A DNA stretch of 39,308 bases from Lentisalinibacter sp037382365 (lineage in GTDB: Bacteria > Pseudomonadota > Gammaproteobacteria > Steroidobacterales > Woeseiaceae): the NCBI GenBank assembly GCA_037382365.1, contig JARRPZ010000062.1, forward strand, positions 1 to 39,308, in the 5' to 3' direction. The translations under genes and the position numbers were made by a program. Positions within the stretch are counted from its first letter, which is position 1. The number at the start of each line of letters is the position of its first letter. The notes beneath the pieces are model-generated. The model was not told the origin of the DNA and made no database searches. It saw only the letters and a program-made list of their open reading frames with translations. Positions 14,235 to 23,272 of the stretch are shown here, piece by piece.

Positions 14235-15353
14235 ATGGAACTGTTCGACACGATGAGCGATCGCGGCCACGAGCAGGTCGTGTTCTTCCAGGATAAGCCG
14301 ACCGGTCTTCGCGCCATCGTCGCCATCCATTCGACCATACTCGGGCCTGCGCTCGGCGGCCTGCGGATGTGGCCGTACGCGAACGAGGAGGAAGCCCTGC
14401 GCGACGTGCTGCGACTGTCCCGCGGCATGACCTACAAGGCCGCAGTGTCCGGACTCAACCTCGGCGGCGGCAAGGCCGTGCTGATCGGCGATCCGGAGAA
14501 GGACAAGAGCGAGGCGCTGTTCCGCATGCTGGGCCGTTTCATCGGCTCGCTGTACAACCGCTACATCACGGCGGAGGATGTCGGCACCACGGTGGAGGAC
14601 ATGGACCAGATCTTTCAGGAGACGGATCGGGTGGTGGGTGTCCACGAAGTCCACGGCGGGAGTGGCGATCCGTCCCCGTTTACGGCGCTCGGAACGCTGC
14701 GGGGCATCGAGGCCTGCACCGAGCGCAAGTTCGGCCATCGGGATCTCGGCAAACTCAGCTTCGGCGTGCAGGGCGTCGGGCACGTGGGCCGGCATCTGGT
14801 GGCGATGCTGCGCGAACGTGGCGCCCGGGTAACGGTGACCGATATCAACGAGGAACGCGTGCAGTCCGTCGTCGATGTCTACGGTGCGGACGCCGTGCCG
14901 ATGCAGAACGTCTACGATCTCGACATGGATGTTTTCGTGCCGTGTGCGCTGGGCGGCGTCATCAACGAGGACACGGTGCCACGCCTGAAGTGTCATGTGG
15001 TGGCGGGCAGCGCCAACAACCAGCTCGAATCGGACGCCTGGGGCACGGCGCTGGAGGAGCGCGGTATCCTGTACGCACCGGATTACGCGATCAACGCCGG
15101 CGGTCTCATCAACGTCGCCATCGAATTGCAGGGTTATGACAAGGAGCGCGCCCACCGGCAGGTCTCGCTCATCTACAATAATCTCTGCCGCATCTTCGAC
15201 ATCGCCGACCGCGACGGTATCCCGAGCTGGCAGGCCGCGGACCGCATGGCCGAGGAACGGATCGAGGCCATCGGCCGTACGAAGCTCCCCTATACCCGGC
15301 GCTTCAAGGACCGGTTCTCGGGCCGGGCACCGCACACGACGACGACGCATTGA
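14235..15353 (+). CDS. ldh: Leucine dehydrogenase (Glu/Leu/Phe/Val dehydrogenase family)
   Basis: 372 residues from ATG 14235, preceded by AGGAGG at ideal spacing. It deaminates leucine and other branched-chain amino acids with NAD, giving 2-oxoisocaproate. The catalytic lysines are K68 (GMTYKAAVSGL) and K80 (LGGGKAVLIGD), at the positions known for leucine dehydrogenases. The NAD-binding fold starts at FGVQGVGHVGRHL, and CALGGVINEDTV, GSANNQLE and YAPDYAINAGGLINV are family blocks. It lies 20 nt before liuA, so it appears to supply the first step of the leucine pathway in the same transcript. Valine or phenylalanine as main substrate cannot be excluded. Confidence 0.93.
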   Translation: MELFDTMSDRGHEQVVFFQDKPTGLRAIVAIHSTILGPALGGLRMWPYANEEEALRDVLRLSRGMTYKAAVSGLNLGGGKAVLIGDPEKDKSEALFRMLGRFIGSLYNRYITAEDVGTTVEDMDQIFQETDRVVGVHEVHGGSGDPSPFTALGTLRGIEACTERKFGHRDLGKLSFGVQGVGHVGRHLVAMLRERGARVTVTDINEERVQSVVDVYGADAVPMQNVYDLDMDVFVPCALGGVINEDTVPRLKCHVVAGSANNQLESDAWGTALEERGILYAPDYAINAGGLINVAIELQGYDKERAHRQVSLIYNNLCRIFDIADRDGIPSWQAADRMAEERIEAIGRTKLPYTRRFKDRFSGRAPHTTTTH

Positions 15354-15373
15354 CACCGGAGCCGCCGTCCCTC

Positions 15374-16531
15374 ATGGCCAATACCCACATCAGCGAAGAG
15401 ATCGACCTGCTGCGCGACACCGTCCGCCGTTTTGCCGAAGACGAGATCGCCCCCCTTGCGGCCGGGATCGATGCCAACAACGAATTCCCCGCCGAACTCT
15501 GGCCGAAGCTCGGGGACCTGGGCGTGCTCGGCATCACGGTCGCCGAGGAGTACGGGGGCACCGGCCTCGGCTACCTGGCCCATGTCGTGGCCATGGAGGA
15601 GATCTCACGCGCTTCCGCGTCCGTCGGACTCTCCTACGGCGCACACTCCAACCTGTGCGCGAACAACCTCCTCCTGAATGGCAGCGAGGAGCAGCGCCGG
15701 CGCTTCCTGCCCGGCCTCTGCAGCGGCGAGATGCTGGGTGCGCTGGCGATGTCCGAACCCGGTGCCGGTTCGGACGTGGTGGGCTCGATGAGTTGTCATG
15801 CCGAACGACAGGCAGACGGCAGCTGGCTGGCGAACGGCTCCAAGATGTGGATCACGAACGGCCCCCGCGCCGACGTGATCATCACCTACATGCGGACGGC
15901 GCCGAAGGAGGACGACTCGCGCTCCGTCACGGCTTTTCTCATCGAGAAGGACATGCCGGGCTTCCGCACGGCGCAGAAACTGGACAAGCTCGGCATGCGC
16001 GGTTCGGACACCTGCGAACTCGTGTTCGAAGACTGCCGGATCCCGGCGGAGAACGTCCTCGGCGAGGTCGATCGTGGCGTCTACATCCTCATGCGCGGAC
16101 TCGACTCGGAGCGCCTCGTGCTCTCGGGCGGGCCCATCGGCATCATGCAGGCCTGCGTCGACGCCGTGATGCCCTACCTGCGGGAACGCAGGCAGTTCGG
16201 ACGCCCCATCGGCAGCTTCGGCATGATGCAGGGCAAACTGGCGGACATGTACACCTCCCTGCAGAGTTCCCGGGCCTTCACCTACCGCACCGCCGCCCAG
16301 TTCGACGGTGGCCTGCCGACCCGACAGGATGCGGCGTCCTGCCTGCTCCACGCTTCCCGCGAGGCCGTCGCCGTCGCCCTGGAAGCCGTCCAGTGCCTGG
16401 GCGGCAACGGCTACATCAATGAATATCCCGTCGGACGTCTCCTGCGCGACGCGAAACTCTACGAGATCGGCGCCGGCACCACCGAGATCCGGCGCATGCT
16501 GATCGGTCGCGAACTGCTCGCCGACGACTGA
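15374..16531 (+). CDS. liuA: Isovaleryl-CoA dehydrogenase
   Basis: 385 residues from ATG 15374. A TTG at 15350 is also in frame, but the ATG gives the normal length. It is an FAD acyl-CoA dehydrogenase that oxidises isovaleryl-CoA to 3-methylcrotonyl-CoA and passes electrons to ETF. The block GLDSERLVLSGGPIGIMQ contains E246 at the position of the catalytic Glu that is special to isovaleryl-CoA dehydrogenases. Other acyl-CoA dehydrogenases have it near the C-terminus. AMSEPGAGSDVV, MWITNGP, QCLGGNGYINEYPVGRLLRD and EIGAGTTEIRRMLIGREL are further signatures. The neighbours (leucine dehydrogenase, methylcrotonyl-CoA carboxylase) agree. Confidence 0.95.
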   Translation: MANTHISEEIDLLRDTVRRFAEDEIAPLAAGIDANNEFPAELWPKLGDLGVLGITVAEEYGGTGLGYLAHVVAMEEISRASASVGLSYGAHSNLCANNLLLNGSEEQRRRFLPGLCSGEMLGALAMSEPGAGSDVVGSMSCHAERQADGSWLANGSKMWITNGPRADVIITYMRTAPKEDDSRSVTAFLIEKDMPGFRTAQKLDKLGMRGSDTCELVFEDCRIPAENVLGEVDRGVYILMRGLDSERLVLSGGPIGIMQACVDAVMPYLRERRQFGRPIGSFGMMQGKLADMYTSLQSSRAFTYRTAAQFDGGLPTRQDAASCLLHASREAVAVALEAVQCLGGNGYINEYPVGRLLRDAKLYEIGAGTTEIRRMLIGRELLADD

Positions 16532-16542
16532 CCGCGACACGC

Positions 16543-16548
16543 TACAAT
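16543..16548 (+). promoter_or_regulatory. Possible internal promoter (-10) before the thiolase
   Basis: TACAAT lies in the 104-nt gap between liuA and the thiolase, about 88 nt before its start. No good -35 hexamer is visible. The gap is much longer than the others in this cluster, which supports a second promoter. Confidence 0.35.
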
Positions 16549-16635
16549 GTCGCACCGGCCGCGGGCCGTGCGCATCGCCGCCGGGCCGCGCTGCCGCGAG
16601 CGGCCGCCCGCCACGAACAACGACAGAGGATACTC

Positions 16636-17817
16636 ATGAGCCAGGACAGCATCGTCATCGTCGCCGCCCGGCGCACGCCGATCGGCGCGTTCCAGGGAGC
16701 GCTCGCACCCGTCGCCGCGCCAGAACTCTCCGCCACCGCAAGCCGCGCGGCGCTGGCCGACTGTGGTCTCGACGGCGGCGACGTCGGCGAGGTGCTCATG
16801 GGCTGCGTCCTGCCGGCCGGCATCGGCCAGGCACCGGCGCGTCAGGCGGCTCTCGCGGCGGGCCTGCCCGAGGCCGTCGGTTGCACGACGGTCAACAAGG
16901 TCTGCGGCTCCGGCATGAAGACGGTGATGCTCGGCGCGGACCTGATGCGGGCGGGATCGGCCGGCATCGTCCTGGCGGGCGGCATGGAGTCGATGACCAA
17001 TGCACCGTATCTGCTGCCGGGCGCCCGCAGCGGTTACCGGATGGGGCACAAGGAAGTGCTCGATCACATGTTCTTCGACGGCCTCCAGAACCCGTACGAC
17101 GGCAACATGATGGGTCACTTCGCCGAACAGACTTCGCAGAAATACGGCTTCTCGCGGGAGGATCAGGACGCGTTCGCGATCGCCTCGGTGGAACGCGCAC
17201 GCCAGGCGGCGGAGAGCGGTGCTTTCGATGCGGAGATCGCCCCGGTGACCGTTAAGACCCGCCGCGGCGAGACGACCGTCGACACGGACGAGGAGCCGGG
17301 CCGGGCGGACGTCGCGAAGATCCCGGGCCTCCGACCCGCATTCGCGAAAGACGGCACCGTCACCGCCGCCAGCTCGTCTTCCATTTCGGACGGCGCCGCG
17401 ACGCTCATCCTGACCACTGCCGCCGAGGCCGAACGTCGCAGTCTCGAGCCGATCGCCCGCATTGCGGGGCACAGCGGTTACGCCCAGGAACCGGCCTGGT
17501 TCACGACGGCCCCGGTGCATGCGATCCGATCGTTGCACGAGCAGCTCGGCTGGTCGCCGGACGACGTCGACCTGTACGAGATCAACGAGGCGTTCGCCTG
17601 CGTCACGATGGCCGCGATGCACGATCTCGGCCTCGCGCACGAGCGCGTCAACGTGAACGGCGGCGCCTGCGCACTCGGCCACCCCATCGGCGCATCGGGG
17701 GCACGCATCATCGTCACCCTGTTGCATGCGCTGAGGAATCGGGGCGGCAAGCGAGGCATCGCCTCGCTGTGCATCGGCGGAGGCGAGGCCGTGGCCATCG
17801 GTGTCGAGACGGTCTGA
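16636..17817 (+). CDS. Acetyl-CoA C-acetyltransferase (thiolase)
   Basis: 393 residues, full length for the biosynthetic-type (PhaA/AtoB) thiolases. The nucleophile C90 lies in NKVCGSGMK. H349 is in the GGACALGHPIGASGARI block and C379 in SLCIGGGEAVA. ATG 16636 is preceded by AGAGGA. The enzyme interconverts two acetyl-CoA with acetoacetyl-CoA. Placed between liuA and liuB, it could cleave acetoacetyl-CoA made from the acetoacetate end product of leucine breakdown. No CoA-transferase is nearby. The liuB start follows only 5 nt after its stop, so the two are probably cotranslated. Confidence 0.95.
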   Translation: MSQDSIVIVAARRTPIGAFQGALAPVAAPELSATASRAALADCGLDGGDVGEVLMGCVLPAGIGQAPARQAALAAGLPEAVGCTTVNKVCGSGMKTVMLGADLMRAGSAGIVLAGGMESMTNAPYLLPGARSGYRMGHKEVLDHMFFDGLQNPYDGNMMGHFAEQTSQKYGFSREDQDAFAIASVERARQAAESGAFDAEIAPVTVKTRRGETTVDTDEEPGRADVAKIPGLRPAFAKDGTVTAASSSSISDGAATLILTTAAEAERRSLEPIARIAGHSGYAQEPAWFTTAPVHAIRSLHEQLGWSPDDVDLYEINEAFACVTMAAMHDLGLAHERVNVNGGACALGHPIGASGARIIVTLLHALRNRGGKRGIASLCIGGGEAVAIGVETV

Positions 17818-17822
17818 CGCCC

Positions 17823-19430
17823 GTGTCGGTACTGAAGAGCCATCTGGACCCCGCGGATGGCGGCGTCGCGGAGAATGCGCGCCACATGCAGGGGCTGGTT
17901 GACGAACTGCGCGAGAAGCTCGCCGCCACCGCCGAGGGAGGCAGCGAAGGCGCCAGGGCCAAACACGTCGAACGCGGCAAACTGCTGCCCCGCCAGCGCA
18001 TCGACGCATTGCTGGACCGCGGCAGTCCATTCCTGGAGCTCTCCCCGCTGGCCGCGCACGGGCTCTATGATGACGCGGCACCGGCGGCGGGTATCGTCAC
18101 CGGTATCGGCCGTGTACACGGACGCGAGGTCATGGTGGTCGCCAACGACGCCACCGTGAAGGGCGGCACCTATTTCCCGATGACGGTGAAGAAGCATCTG
18201 CGGGCCCAGGAGATTGCCCTCGAGAATCACCTCCCCTGTGTTTATCTGGTGGATTCCGGCGGCGCGTTCCTGCCGAAGCAGGACGAGGTTTTCCCGGACC
18301 GGGACCACTTCGGCCGCATCTTCTACAACCAGGCCCGACTGTCCGCTGACGGCATACCCCAGCTCGCCATCGTGATGGGCTCCTGTACCGCGGGCGGCGC
18401 TTACGTCCCCGCGATGTGCGACGAGGCCATCATCGTGCGCGGACAGGGCACGATTTTCCTGGGCGGGCCGCCCCTGGTGAAAGCGGCGACGGGCGAGATC
18501 GTGGATGCTGAAGACCTGGGGGGCGGGGAAGTCCACAGTCGCATCTCGGGTGTGACGGACTATCTCGCCGAGGACGACAACCACGCCCTCGCCATCGCCC
18601 GCGAATCCATCGCCCGGCTGGGCACCGCGCCGGACACGGGTCCGCCGATGGCGCCCGCGGAACCCGTCATGGACCCCGCACAGATCTACGGCGTGGTACC
18701 GGCAGATCTCAAACAGCCTTACGATGTGCGCGAGATCGTCGGGCGGATCGTGGACGGCTCCGAACTGCACGAGTTCAAGCCGCTGTACGGTAAGACGCTC
18801 GTCTGCGGATTCTCCCGCATCCATGGCTATCCCGCCGGGATCATCGCGAACAACGGCATCCTGTTCTCCGAATCGGCACTGAAGGCCACGCACTTCATCG
18901 AGCTGTGTAACCGGCGGCGCATACCGCTCGTGTTCCTGCAGAACATCACGGGCTTCATGGTCGGACGAAAGTACGAGAACGCCGGCATCGCCAAGGACGG
19001 CGCGAAGATGGTGAATGCGGTGGCCACGGCGACGGTACCGAAGCTCACGGTGGTCATCGGCGGCTCGTACGGAGCCGGCAACTACGCCATGTGCGGCCGG
19101 GCCTACGGCGGCCGCTTCCTGTGGATGTGGCCCAACGCACGCATCTCCGTCATGGGCGGCGATCAGGCCGCGAGCGTGCTGGCCACCGTGCGCCGTGACA
19201 GCGCCGAAGCACGGGGTGAAGCCTGGCCGGAGACCGAAGAGGAATCGTTCCGCGACTCGATCCGTCGCCAGTACGACGACCAGGGCAATCCCTACTACGC
19301 CACGGCCCGCCTGTGGGACGACGGCATCATCGATCCGCTGGATACCCGGCGGGTACTCGCGCTCGGCCTCGCGGTCGCGGCGGGCACCCCCGATGCCGGC
19401 GAAGGCGCCTACGGCATCTTCCGGATGTAG
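17823..19430 (+). CDS. liuB: 3-methylcrotonyl-CoA carboxylase, carboxyltransferase (beta) subunit
   Basis: 535 residues from GTG 17823, which gives the MSVLKSHLDP type of N-terminus usual in the family. The longer frame reaches back into the thiolase gene. It transfers the carboxyl group from biotin to 3-methylcrotonyl-CoA. Both carboxyltransferase halves are present: YLVDSGGAFLPKQDEVFPD and GSCTAGGAYVPAMCDEAII in the first, NITGFMVGRKYENAGIAKDG and IGGSYGAGNYAMCGRAY in the second. These sequences fit methylcrotonyl-CoA carboxylase better than propionyl-CoA carboxylase. It is followed after 3 nt by the biotin-carboxylase subunit. Confidence 0.95.
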   Translation: MSVLKSHLDPADGGVAENARHMQGLVDELREKLAATAEGGSEGARAKHVERGKLLPRQRIDALLDRGSPFLELSPLAAHGLYDDAAPAAGIVTGIGRVHGREVMVVANDATVKGGTYFPMTVKKHLRAQEIALENHLPCVYLVDSGGAFLPKQDEVFPDRDHFGRIFYNQARLSADGIPQLAIVMGSCTAGGAYVPAMCDEAIIVRGQGTIFLGGPPLVKAATGEIVDAEDLGGGEVHSRISGVTDYLAEDDNHALAIARESIARLGTAPDTGPPMAPAEPVMDPAQIYGVVPADLKQPYDVREIVGRIVDGSELHEFKPLYGKTLVCGFSRIHGYPAGIIANNGILFSESALKATHFIELCNRRRIPLVFLQNITGFMVGRKYENAGIAKDGAKMVNAVATATVPKLTVVIGGSYGAGNYAMCGRAYGGRFLWMWPNARISVMGGDQAASVLATVRRDSAEARGEAWPETEEESFRDSIRRQYDDQGNPYYATARLWDDGIIDPLDTRRVLALGLAVAAGTPDAGEGAYGIFRM

Positions 19431-19433
19431 CGC

Positions 19434-21434
19434 ATGTTCCAGCGGATTCTGATCGCCAACCGCGGAGAAATCGCCTGCCGGATCATCGACACCTGCCGGC
19501 GCCTCGGTATCGCCACCGTCGCCGTCTACTCCGACGCGGACAACCGGGCTCGCCACGTCCGGATGGCGGATGCCTGTCTGCCGATCGGGCCGGCGCCCGC
19601 GGCGGATTCTTACCTGGACGCGGAACGGATCGTCGGCGCAGCCCTGGATGCCGGTGCGGAAGCCATTCACCCCGGTTACGGATTCCTGGCGGAGAACGCG
19701 GATTTTGCGGAAGCCTGTCGCGCCGCCGGTCTCGTCTTCATCGGGCCGCGGACGAGCACGATCCGCCGGATGGGTTCGAAACGAGCGGCCAAGGAGATCA
19801 TGGATGGCGCGGGCGTGCCCGTCATCCCGGGTGTCTCCGGCGTGAGCGACGTCGCCGGGTTGCGGCGGTGTATCGAATCCCTGGGTCTGCCCGTCCTGCT
19901 AAAGCCCTCCGCCGGCGGCGGCGGCAAGGGTATGCGGGTCGTGCACGACGCGGCGGAGCTCGACGAGGCGTGGGCAGCCGCGCGTCGCGAGGCGAAAGCA
20001 GCTTTTGGCGACGACGAGATCATCGTCGAGAAATTCATCGAGCGACCACGCCATATCGAGGTGCAGATCTTCGGTGACGAACACGGCAATCTCGTTCACC
20101 TGTTCGAGCGAGAGTGCTCGATGCAGCGACGCCAGCAGAAGATCCTCGAAGAGACCCCAGCGCCCGGACTCACGCGCAATCAGCGCGACGCGCTGTACGG
20201 CGCGGCGCTGGCCGCCGGACGCGCCGTGGGCTACGTCAACGCCGGTACCGTCGAGTTCATGCTGGATGACGGCGGCCATTTCCACTTCCTGGAGATGAAT
20301 ACCCGGTTGCAGGTGGAGCATCCGGTCACGGAACGAACGACGGGCCTGGACCTGGTGGAATGGCAGCTTCGGGTTGCGAGCGGCGAGGCGCTGCCGCTCG
20401 CCCAGGGCGAGATCCGGAGCCGGGGCCATGCCATCGAGGCCCGTATCTACGCCGAGGACCCGGGTCGGGATTTCCTGCCGTCGACCGGTGCCATCGAGGT
20501 GTTCGACTGGCCGCGTAACGATCCGCTGGTGCGCATGGATACCGGTTATGAGGCCGGCGACACGATCGAGCGCTACTACGACCCGCTGGTCGCAAAACTC
20601 GTCGCCAGCGGGCCGGACCGCGATTCCGCACTGACCCATCTGCAGAATGCGCTCGCCGAATGCATCCTGTTCGGCCCGCGCAACAATCTCGCCTTCCTGC
20701 GCCGGCTGGTCCGCACACCCGCCTTCGTGAACGGGACCGCCGACACGGCATTCGTGGACAGGGAACTCGGCGGCCTCACCCGCGCGACACCGGTTCCCGA
20801 CAACGTACTGCTGGCGGCGGCGGCCGCCGTCATGCGTCGGCGTCAGGGCGAATCGGCCGGGGACCACAACCCCTGGGCCTCCGCCGATGCCTGGCGTGCG
20901 AGGCCGGAGGCCGGCACGACCCTCGCCTTCGCGACGGCGGCGGGCGAAAGGCGCCTGCGGGCACGAGGCGGACCCCAGCGATTCGCCATCGCGATCGGGG
21001 ACGAACCGGACTGGCGCCGGGTACGGCTCATCGACACAGGTTGCCGGGGGCTGGTGCTGGAGATCGACGACGACTCCCGCGCCGTACATCTCGCCTGCAC
21101 CGAACGCAGGGTCCAGGTCACGGTGGACCGGGAAACCCGGGAATTCGATATCGCCGATCCCTGGGCCACCGATACGACGATGCCGGAGACGGATGCCCAC
21201 CCGGTCGCACCCATGCCGGGCCGCGTGGTCGCCCTGTTCGTTCAGGAGAACCAGCGGGTGGCGGAAGGGGACCGGCTGTTAGTGCTGGAGGGCATGAAGA
21301 TGGAATTCACGCTGCGCGCGGGCACCGGCGGGCGCATCGTGCGACTGCACGTGGGCGAGGGCGATTTCGTGGAAGCCGACGCCGTCCTGGTCGACATCGA
21401 GCCGGAGGCCGGGAGCGCCGACGAGGCGGAGTGA
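19434..21434 (+). CDS. liuD: 3-methylcrotonyl-CoA carboxylase, biotin carboxylase/biotin carrier (alpha) subunit
   Basis: 666 residues. The biotin carboxylase domain covers about 1-450: ILIANRGEIACRII at the start, ATP-grasp loop KPSAGGGGKGM, the block ERECSMQRRQQKILEE, and FLEMNTRLQVEHPVTE. A middle domain of about 100 residues follows. The C-terminal biotinyl domain holds the biotin attachment lysine K622 in LEGMKMEF. The ATG at 19434 is only 3 nt after the liuB stop. Together the two subunits make 3-methylglutaconyl-CoA. The next enzymes (liuC hydratase and liuE HMG-CoA lyase), often found in the same cluster, do not follow here. Confidence 0.95.
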   Translation: MFQRILIANRGEIACRIIDTCRRLGIATVAVYSDADNRARHVRMADACLPIGPAPAADSYLDAERIVGAALDAGAEAIHPGYGFLAENADFAEACRAAGLVFIGPRTSTIRRMGSKRAAKEIMDGAGVPVIPGVSGVSDVAGLRRCIESLGLPVLLKPSAGGGGKGMRVVHDAAELDEAWAAARREAKAAFGDDEIIVEKFIERPRHIEVQIFGDEHGNLVHLFERECSMQRRQQKILEETPAPGLTRNQRDALYGAALAAGRAVGYVNAGTVEFMLDDGGHFHFLEMNTRLQVEHPVTERTTGLDLVEWQLRVASGEALPLAQGEIRSRGHAIEARIYAEDPGRDFLPSTGAIEVFDWPRNDPLVRMDTGYEAGDTIERYYDPLVAKLVASGPDRDSALTHLQNALAECILFGPRNNLAFLRRLVRTPAFVNGTADTAFVDRELGGLTRATPVPDNVLLAAAAAVMRRRQGESAGDHNPWASADAWRARPEAGTTLAFATAAGERRLRARGGPQRFAIAIGDEPDWRRVRLIDTGCRGLVLEIDDDSRAVHLACTERRVQVTVDRETREFDIADPWATDTTMPETDAHPVAPMPGRVVALFVQENQRVAEGDRLLVLEGMKMEFTLRAGTGGRIVRLHVGEGDFVEADAVLVDIEPEAGSADEAE

Positions 21435-21445
21435 ACCGCCCCGAC

Positions 21446-21460
21446 CGCCCGCCGCGGGCG
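21446..21460. terminator. Possible bidirectional terminator hairpin
   Basis: CGCCCG-CCG-CGGGCG forms a six-pair hairpin with a 3-nt loop, inside the 27-nt gap between the convergent liuD and ETF-QO genes. No T-run follows on either strand, so termination would be weak or Rho-dependent. Confidence 0.35.
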
Positions 21461-21461
21461 C

Positions 21462-23108
21462 CTACATGCCGCTGTAGTTCGGTCCGCCGCCGCCCTCCGG
21501 CGTCACCCAACGGATATTCTGCTCCGGGTCCTTGATGTCGCAGGTCTTGCAGTGGACGCAGTTCTGGGCGTTGATGCGGAACACTTTGGCACCTTCTTCC
21601 TCGACCACCTCGTAGACGCCGGCCGGACAATAGCGCTGGGACGGGCAGTCATAGATGGGCAGGTTGTGCTCGATCGGCAGGGACGGATCCTTCAGCTGCA
21701 GATGCACCGGCTGGTCTTCCTCGTGGTTGGTGTTCGACAGGAACACGGAGGATAGTCGGTCGAACGTGATGACCCCGTCCGGCTTCGGGTAGTCGATGCG
21801 CTTCGATGCCGACGCCGGCTTCAATTCCTCGTGATCCGGGACCGGGTTGTGCATGGTGAAAGGCATGCGCCCGCGCATGATGTTCTGATCGAGGAAGGTG
21901 AATGCGGCGCCGAAGAACGTGCCGAATCGGTGCTGGGCCGGCTCGAAGTTGCGGGCCCGATGGAGCTCCTCGTACACCCAGGACTGCCTTACCCGCTCCT
22001 CGTGGGCAGCGAGTTCGCTCCCGCCCTCGTCGCCCGCCTCTATGGCCTCGAAGACGGACTCGGCGGCCAGCATGCCGGTCTTCATCGCCGTATGCGCGCC
22101 CTTGATCTTGACGCCGTTCAGATAGCCGGCATCGCAGCCGACCAGGAGTCCGCCCGGGAAAACGGTCTTCGGCAACGCCTGGAGTCCGCCTTTGTTGACC
22201 GCTCGCGCCCCGTAGGAGACGCGCTCGGCGCCCTCGAGATACTGGCGGATCTTCGGATGGGTCTTCCAGCGCTGGAACTCGGCAAACGGATCCAGATAGG
22301 GGTTGGTGTAGTTCAGCGCGATGATGAATCCGAGATAGACCTGATTATTCTCGGCGTGATACAGGAAGCCGCCGCCCTCGGTGTCATTCTCCAGGGGCCA
22401 GCCGAGCGAATGCACGACGAGGCCTTCCTCGTGCCGCGCGGGATCGATCTCCCAGATCTCCTTCAGGCCGATGCCGTAATGCTGGGGATCGGCATTCGCG
22501 CGCAGGTCGTAGCGATCCATCAGCTCCTTGCCGAGGTTGCCGCGAACACCCTCGGCGAAGATGGTGTAACGGGCGCGCAGTTCGTAGCCGGGCGTGAAGG
22601 AGTCCTTGTGATTCCCCTCCCGGTCGACACCCATGTCGCCGGTGATGACGCCGCAGACCTTGCCGTCCTCGTACAGCACCTCGGCGGCGGCGAATCCCGG
22701 GAACACGTCCACCTCCATCGCTTCGGCCTGCTCCGCGAGCCACACGCAGAGCTTGCCGAGACTGATGATGTAGTTACCCTCGTTGTGCATCGGGCCCGGC
22801 ACGAATGCGCCCGGGACCTTCACCGCACTCGTGTCGGACCTCATGTAGTAGATATCGTCGCGCTTGACCCCGGTCTTTACCGGCGCACCGCGCTCTTTCC
22901 AGTCGGGGAACAGCTCGTCGAGGGCGCGCGGTTCGAACACGTTGCCGGAGAGGATGTGCGCGCCGATCTCCGACCCTTTCTCGACGACCACCACGGAGAG
23001 CTCGGTGCCCTTCTCCCTGGCGAGCTGTTTCAGTCTGCAGGCAGCCGCCAGACCGGCCGGCCCGCCGCCGACGATAACGACATCGAACTCCATGGATTCG
23101 CGTTCCAC
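21462..23108 (-). CDS. Electron transfer flavoprotein-ubiquinone oxidoreductase
   Basis: 548 residues, full length for bacterial ETF-QO. The start is GTG at 23108, giving MERESMEFDVVIVGGG, the common family N-terminus; an AGGGGA site lies upstream. An ATG at 23093 is the alternative. The FAD-binding GGGPAGLAAA block is at the start, and the ubiquinone/membrane-surface region lies in the middle. The C-terminal ferredoxin-like [4Fe-4S] site is C494, C517, C520 and C523 (NCVHCKTCDIKDPEQNI). It passes electrons from ETF, reduced by acyl-CoA dehydrogenases such as the isovaleryl-CoA dehydrogenase nearby, to ubiquinone in the inner membrane. This is a functional link with the convergent leucine cluster. 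Confidence 0.96.
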   Translation of the reverse strand: MERESMEFDVVIVGGGPAGLAAACRLKQLAREKGTELSVVVVEKGSEIGAHILSGNVFEPRALDELFPDWKERGAPVKTGVKRDDIYYMRSDTSAVKVPGAFVPGPMHNEGNYIISLGKLCVWLAEQAEAMEVDVFPGFAAAEVLYEDGKVCGVITGDMGVDREGNHKDSFTPGYELRARYTIFAEGVRGNLGKELMDRYDLRANADPQHYGIGLKEIWEIDPARHEEGLVVHSLGWPLENDTEGGGFLYHAENNQVYLGFIIALNYTNPYLDPFAEFQRWKTHPKIRQYLEGAERVSYGARAVNKGGLQALPKTVFPGGLLVGCDAGYLNGVKIKGAHTAMKTGMLAAESVFEAIEAGDEGGSELAAHEERVRQSWVYEELHRARNFEPAQHRFGTFFGAAFTFLDQNIMRGRMPFTMHNPVPDHEELKPASASKRIDYPKPDGVITFDRLSSVFLSNTNHEEDQPVHLQLKDPSLPIEHNLPIYDCPSQRYCPAGVYEVVEEEGAKVFRINAQNCVHCKTCDIKDPEQNIRWVTPEGGGGPNYSGM

Positions 23109-23272
23109 CGATAATCCCCTCTGTCTTCTGCGGAAATCCGATCAATTCTAACATCCCGCTGCCCGGCGGACGTGTGGAGGACGGGGCGGAGACGGTGTAC
23201 GCTCCGGGGCGCCATGCGAGCAGCCGTCACGCTTCCAGCCCGCCAGCGGCCGCCACGATCGGAGCGGCGACA

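Noticed and set aside
17478..19670. A 730-codon open frame on the minus strand opposite thiolase and liuB, and similar long antisense frames at 11813-13393, 14049-15356, 16459-18081, 28861-30606 and 36963-38552
   Set aside because: These arise because stop codons are rare in the antisense frames of G+C-rich genes. Their products are rich in Arg, His, Asp and Gly with no domain, and they lie fully inside well-identified genes.
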